Positions 60,286 to 64,000 of a stretch of DNA of 64,000 nt are shown one piece after another (the first letter of the stretch is position 1; the number at the start of each line of letters is the position of its first letter). A program made the position numbers and the translations under genes. Where the stretch lies: contig CM030937.1 in assembly GCA_018136815.1 (NCBI GenBank), positions 566,553 to 630,552 on the forward strand, written 5' to 3'. The notes beneath the pieces are model-generated. The model was not told the origin of the DNA, searched no databases, and was given only the letters and a program-made list of their open reading frames with translations. Source of the stretch: Isochrysis galbana (lineage: Eukaryota; Haptophyta; Isochrysidales; Isochrysidaceae).

Positions 60286-62867
60286 ATGCAGTCGACCCCC
60301 AGTCGGCTCCGCTCTCCCGCCTGCGTCTCCTCCGACTCACGCTCGCTCATCGAGACGTACGCGCCGCTGACCGGTGGCTCATTCAAGGAAACGGTCGCCA
60401 ACGCCAAGAAGTACGCCATGCTCTCGGAGTCTAGTCTCGACGAGTTTTCCAATCGGAGCGCAGGGCGAGAGCACAAACGATCGCGCACAAAGCTCACTGT
60501 CATCGGACCGCCTGTTGCTGTCACCAAGATCAACTCGTACGGGCAGCCGGAGGAGCCGCGCTTTGTACATGGCTCTCTTAAGATGCTCAGGGTACGCATG
60601 CGCGCGCGGTGCACAGACGCTTCGCTGAAGGCAGCACCCGAGTGCCGACCGAGGCGTGCGACGCACATGGGACAGTGATGCCGCACGCAAGGGGCGCATT
60701 TGATTTGTCCGTAGAGCCAAGCCATGCATGCACACTGCAGCTGCCTTTCCAATGCGCCGTGAGCGAGGCCGCTCTACGTGACCACGAGCTATGCTCCTCG
60801 CTCCCCTCCCAGGGCAATGGTCTCTACTTGATGCTCATATTCGTACCCATCGCATGCATGTCGGAGACTTTTCACTTCTCCGAGGCGATGGTGTTCTTCC
60901 TCTCATGCCTGGCGATCTTGCCGCTCGCTGGACTGCTGGGCGAGGCAACTGAGCAGGTAAGCCGAGAAAGAAACGGGTGGCGACGGAATGTGCTCGCGAG
61001 TGATGTTGGAAAGTTATGAGCAGTACCATCTGCACCCGATTCTGTGGCGGTGGGGATGGCCACCATCAGGTTTCAGCGTGAGGGCATCGAACGAACCTGT
61101 GTAGCAGGCCTAGAGGTGGTTGATCGCCATCATGGCCAGCATCGAGCAATGTGCCCTTTCCCGCGCATGTCACCCGCTCTCACCCTGTGATTCACCATCC
61201 AGGTTGCATTTCACACCAACGAGACACTTGGAGGGCTGCTCAACGCGACGTTTGGCAACGCGACTGAGCTCATCGTCGCCTACTTCGCCTTGAAGAAAGG
61301 GCTTCTGGAAGTTGTGCAAGTGCGGAAGCTACCCTTGCATGTGCTCACCGGCGGCCACCACTCACTGTCCGTCCAGCTGGTCCTCGCCTTTTCTTAGGTG
61401 TCCTTGCTGGGTTCCATTCTCTCCAACACGTTGCTCGTGTTGGGCTGCTCGTGCCTCGCAGTTGGCATACGACAGACACAAGCCAAGTTCAACCTAGTGG
61501 CGGCCCAGGCCAACACCACACTACTCCAAATCGCTATCTTGGGGCTAGTTGTCCCGACAGCCATGGAGTCGACTGGCCAGTTCGCGGTGCATGGAGAGGT
61601 CGACCTTATCCTGTCACGAGGCATCTCCATCTCACTTCTGGTGTGCCATCGTGCGTGCACCGCCCGAGCGTCACGTCCCTGATCCAGCTCCTCGTTGCTG
61701 AGCACACACACATCATTGTTCCATTATGTCAAGGTGCTCTATGTATTGTATGTCTACTTCCAGCTCTTCACCCACGCGGCCCTCTTCGAGGACCCACGGG
61801 CGGCCCCCGAAGGCTCGGTACAGGTGCAACCAGCGGAGGAGGTGCGTTTTCCGCGATCTCCGTCGGCTCAGTGCTGTGCAGTGCGAGCCCACGCAACTAC
61901 AGCAGCATTGAAAGTTGGCCGTCCACACCATCCCCAAGACAGCTTGCGGCGGCTGATCGGACCCACCCAATTCACCCCACCCGCTTAGATCCTGCTGCCT
62001 TTCTCGGGCGCAATGGCGTGGCTCGCCGGTGCCACCATTCTCATTGCGTACCTCTCCGAGGCCCTCACCGGCGCCATCGAGGGCACAACGGCACAGCTCG
62101 GGATCTCCGACACCTTTGTCGGCTTCGTCATCATTCCGGTGAGCGCCTAACTGCTCTCCCTCACAGCGCCGAGTTCCCGTGTTGGACCTAACTCCCAATG
62201 CTCACTCACAGATCATCGGTAACGCTGCCGAACACTCGACAGCGATCGCAATGGCATGGAAAGGCAAGATGGATCTGGCGTTTGGGGTGGCGCTTGGTTC
62301 CTCGACACAAATCGCTCTCTTTGTCATTCCGGTGAAGTTCGCCCGGATACGTGGATGGGCTTGATGTCCTGTCTCGCTTTCCTATAGCTTACGGGCTCGG
62401 GAGCTCCCTCGTGAATAGCAGTCACTTCACACTGCTCTATCCTCGTACCGACAGGTCATGGTTATTCTGGGCTGGATCATTGACCAACCGATGGACCTCT
62501 ACTTCGGTGTCTATGAGACGGTCATCACTTTTCTGTCAGCGCTCATCGTCTCGCACGTCGTTGGCGATGGCGAGACGAATTGGCTGGAGGGGGCCATGCT
62601 CCTTTTCACGTACTTCATCATGTGAGGCTCCTCTTGCCCTCTCCTGCAGTCCACTGCCGCAGATGACATGCGAGAGCACACCCTCGTTTCCTCGCGCTAG
62701 AGCGACGAGCGTGGCCTCTTTGATGCATATCATTGCTTAGCCAAATCACGTGTCCCTCGCGCTACAGTTGCTTCGCTTTCTTCTTCTACCATCACGACCC
62801 AACGCGCGCATCGCCCGCCGATACTTTGACGAGCGCGCGCCTCTTGGCCGAGGCCATCGGCAAGTAA
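60286..62867 (+). CDS. CAX-type Ca2+/H+ exchanger, nine exons
   Basis: Exons: 60,286-60,591; 60,813-60,956; 61,203-61,319; 61,398-61,640; 61,734-61,841; 61,989-62,138; 62,212-62,331; 62,455-62,621; 62,768-62,867 (484 aa). All introns are GT-AG, 73-246 bases, and seven of eight are phase 0. The N-terminal 100 residues are cytosolic. TM1 starts at [14 protein letters not shown]. The c-1 repeat is [12 protein letters not shown] and the c-2 repeat [11 protein letters not shown], the two cation-binding signatures of the CAX/VCX1 family. Other family blocks are [28 protein letters not shown] and NWLEGAMLL. An acidic loop ([11 protein letters not shown]...PAEE) lies in the middle. The protein removes cytosolic Ca2+ into the vacuole in exchange for H+. 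The N-terminal stretch could act as the regulatory segment known in plant CAX, an inference. It ends with a short tail after FFYHHD. Confidence 0.93.
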
Positions 62868-63880
62868 ACGGCGCCAATGCCTCACTCGTGCGTTGATCAC
62901 GTGCACGAAGTTCTGCGCCCGTAGCCATCGAGCTATCATTGGAATCGTCCAATTGCATTGCCGACACCACCAACGATGGTGGAACAGCGCTCTCCTTCAG
63001 TGGTCATCGCCGGAGGTTTGATGCTGGGGAGCATCCGCTGACACGCGGACGCGGTGCGGCCTCGTCATAACGAGTGGCCTAGCAGCTTTGGGAGATGTGA
63101 CATGCCCAAGTGCACGTATTCACTGATGAGAGCCCCAAGCTTAGGGAGCTGCGGCAAAAAACAAGCCCTGTCCCAGTGACGAGATCATCATGTGCTCGAG
63201 TTAATCAAATGATCGCAACGTTGTCCGTGCATTTGAAGGGTGTCATGGTGGCCGACAAATCGAGTTCGATGAGACCCGATAGACGAGCTCCGGGGTAGGG
63301 GCGGCAGTGCGACTCCGTGCGGTTTGGGGTGTGCAACCTTCCTCGCTAGTCACCTGCGGCGAGTACCTGCTTGTGGGTGGCGGCGGTGCGGGCGACCTTG
63401 GTCACACTAGTAAGGTGGACGCTCCCGTTTTCCTTAAGCACGCCCGCGCTGGCGGCTTCTTTGCCCTACGTGCTGAGGTAAGACGTGATGCGATGCTACA
63501 TGACGTCTAACGTCGATCACCACAGCGCATCCATCAGCGCGCACGCAGACTTAGTGGGAAATTGCGACATCGGCGGGCGCCTCTCCGAGTACCACGGAAT
63601 GAACGGCATGGTCGAACTCCTCTCAGACACGTTTTGTCTCGAGCTTTTGTTTGCTGTGTTGGCCGATAGTGTGATCATGTGAGTTAGGGGGCGTTGCTTG
63701 TCGTGTAGTTTTGGAGCAGTGCCTTGTGCCTTGTGTGGTTGCCTAGCTAAAAAAATCTTTTATAAAATTCTCGCCTCGCGCCTCGCGCGCGGCTTTGTGC
63801 TTTGGGTCTCGCTCTAAGGATGCCCGTTGTCTCCTTTGGCTTTCCTGTTAGTAGCCGAAGGCCTGACACGTTTAGTCAAC
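62868..63880. other. No firmly supported gene; one possible exon
   Basis: A plus-strand frame at 63,307-63,478 (SSLVTCGEYLLVGGGGAGDL...APVFLKHARAGGFFALRAE) ends at a good donor GAG|GTAAGA and reads like a beta-propeller strand region, but I could not connect it to other exons. Nothing else is recognised. Confidence 0.3.
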
Positions 63881-64000
63881 GCCGACCCCCGAAATGAGGG
63901 GGATCAAGATAGGGCCTAATGAGATACGCCTTTCGCAGTTCGCAGACGACACACATGCAAATACTGGCTAACTCTTTTGAGGCACTGGAGAGGGCGATGC
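63881..64000 (+). pseudogene. LINE reverse transcriptase fragment, cut by the window end
   Basis: The plus-strand frame reads GIKIGPNEIRLSQFADDTHA, where FADD is the catalytic RT motif of non-LTR retrotransposons and ISQ/LSQFADDT its usual context. After THANTG a frame shift leads to NSFEALERAM, the following RT helix. An upstream frame is not clear. It probably belongs to the same LINE family as 42,755 and 7505. Confidence 0.6.

Overview
The window looks like nuclear DNA of a eukaryotic microalga with a complex (secondary) plastid, most likely a haptophyte; that placement is inference. The host genes are GC-rich and carry short introns of 73 to 331 bases. Of the 23 introns I could place, 17 start GTG and 6 start GTA. 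Two proteins begin with a hydrophobic signal peptide followed by a basic stretch, as expected for plastid import through the ER: a pyruvate kinase and a Low-PSII-accumulation (LPA1/Rep27-like) protein. There are no bacterial operons, no CRISPR array and no viral replication module.

Layout. From 1 to 10,000 there are nested repeats only: two solo LTRs in opposite orientation, a LINE-like insertion inside one of them, a LINE 3' end, and two copies of a tRNA-Arg(ACG) gene. From 10,000 to 29,000 host-type genes alternate with transposon debris. They are a Q/H-rich protein (10,650), a small Tudor-like acidic protein (14,337, minus), a divergent pair at 16,161/16,265 whose right-hand member is a YiiX/NlpC-P60-type cysteine amidase, a long low-complexity protein (20,476, minus), a hAT element with intact ends (21,529-22,798), three unassigned ORFs (22,907-25,367), the NatC acetyltransferase NAA30 (26,023) and a conserved-looking small protein (28,075).

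From 29,000 to 47,500 come a non-autonomous hAT-type element, pyruvate kinase (31,668), a small membrane-anchored cystine-knot ORF (34,437, minus), the LPA1-like gene (36,899, minus), a 300-bp TG microsatellite, a repeat element with long inverted ends (37,628-39,746), a two-pore K+ channel with EF hands (41,956, minus), a deletion-derivative LINE, a 183-bp hAT MITE, and an 11-TM-class amino acid transporter (44,686). From 47,500 to 64,000 come minisatellites, a single-exon GPATCH1 splicing factor homologue (53,520, minus), a complete but internally deleted Copia retrotransposon (56,436-59,276), a CAX-type Ca2+/H+ exchanger in nine exons (60,286), and at the right edge the start of another LINE reverse transcriptase.

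The host genes are housekeeping and membrane-transport functions and do not form a pathway. The most interesting material is the mobile DNA. A LINE-like family has copies that start with different but always self-complementary hairpins placed 0-5 nt before ATGGAGCG. The Copia element has lost RT and most of RNase H, yet has identical LTRs and a primer-binding site that exactly fits the tRNA-Arg(ACG) encoded twice in this window. Several clean target-site duplications, including one with its empty site preserved, allow an insertion history to be read directly.
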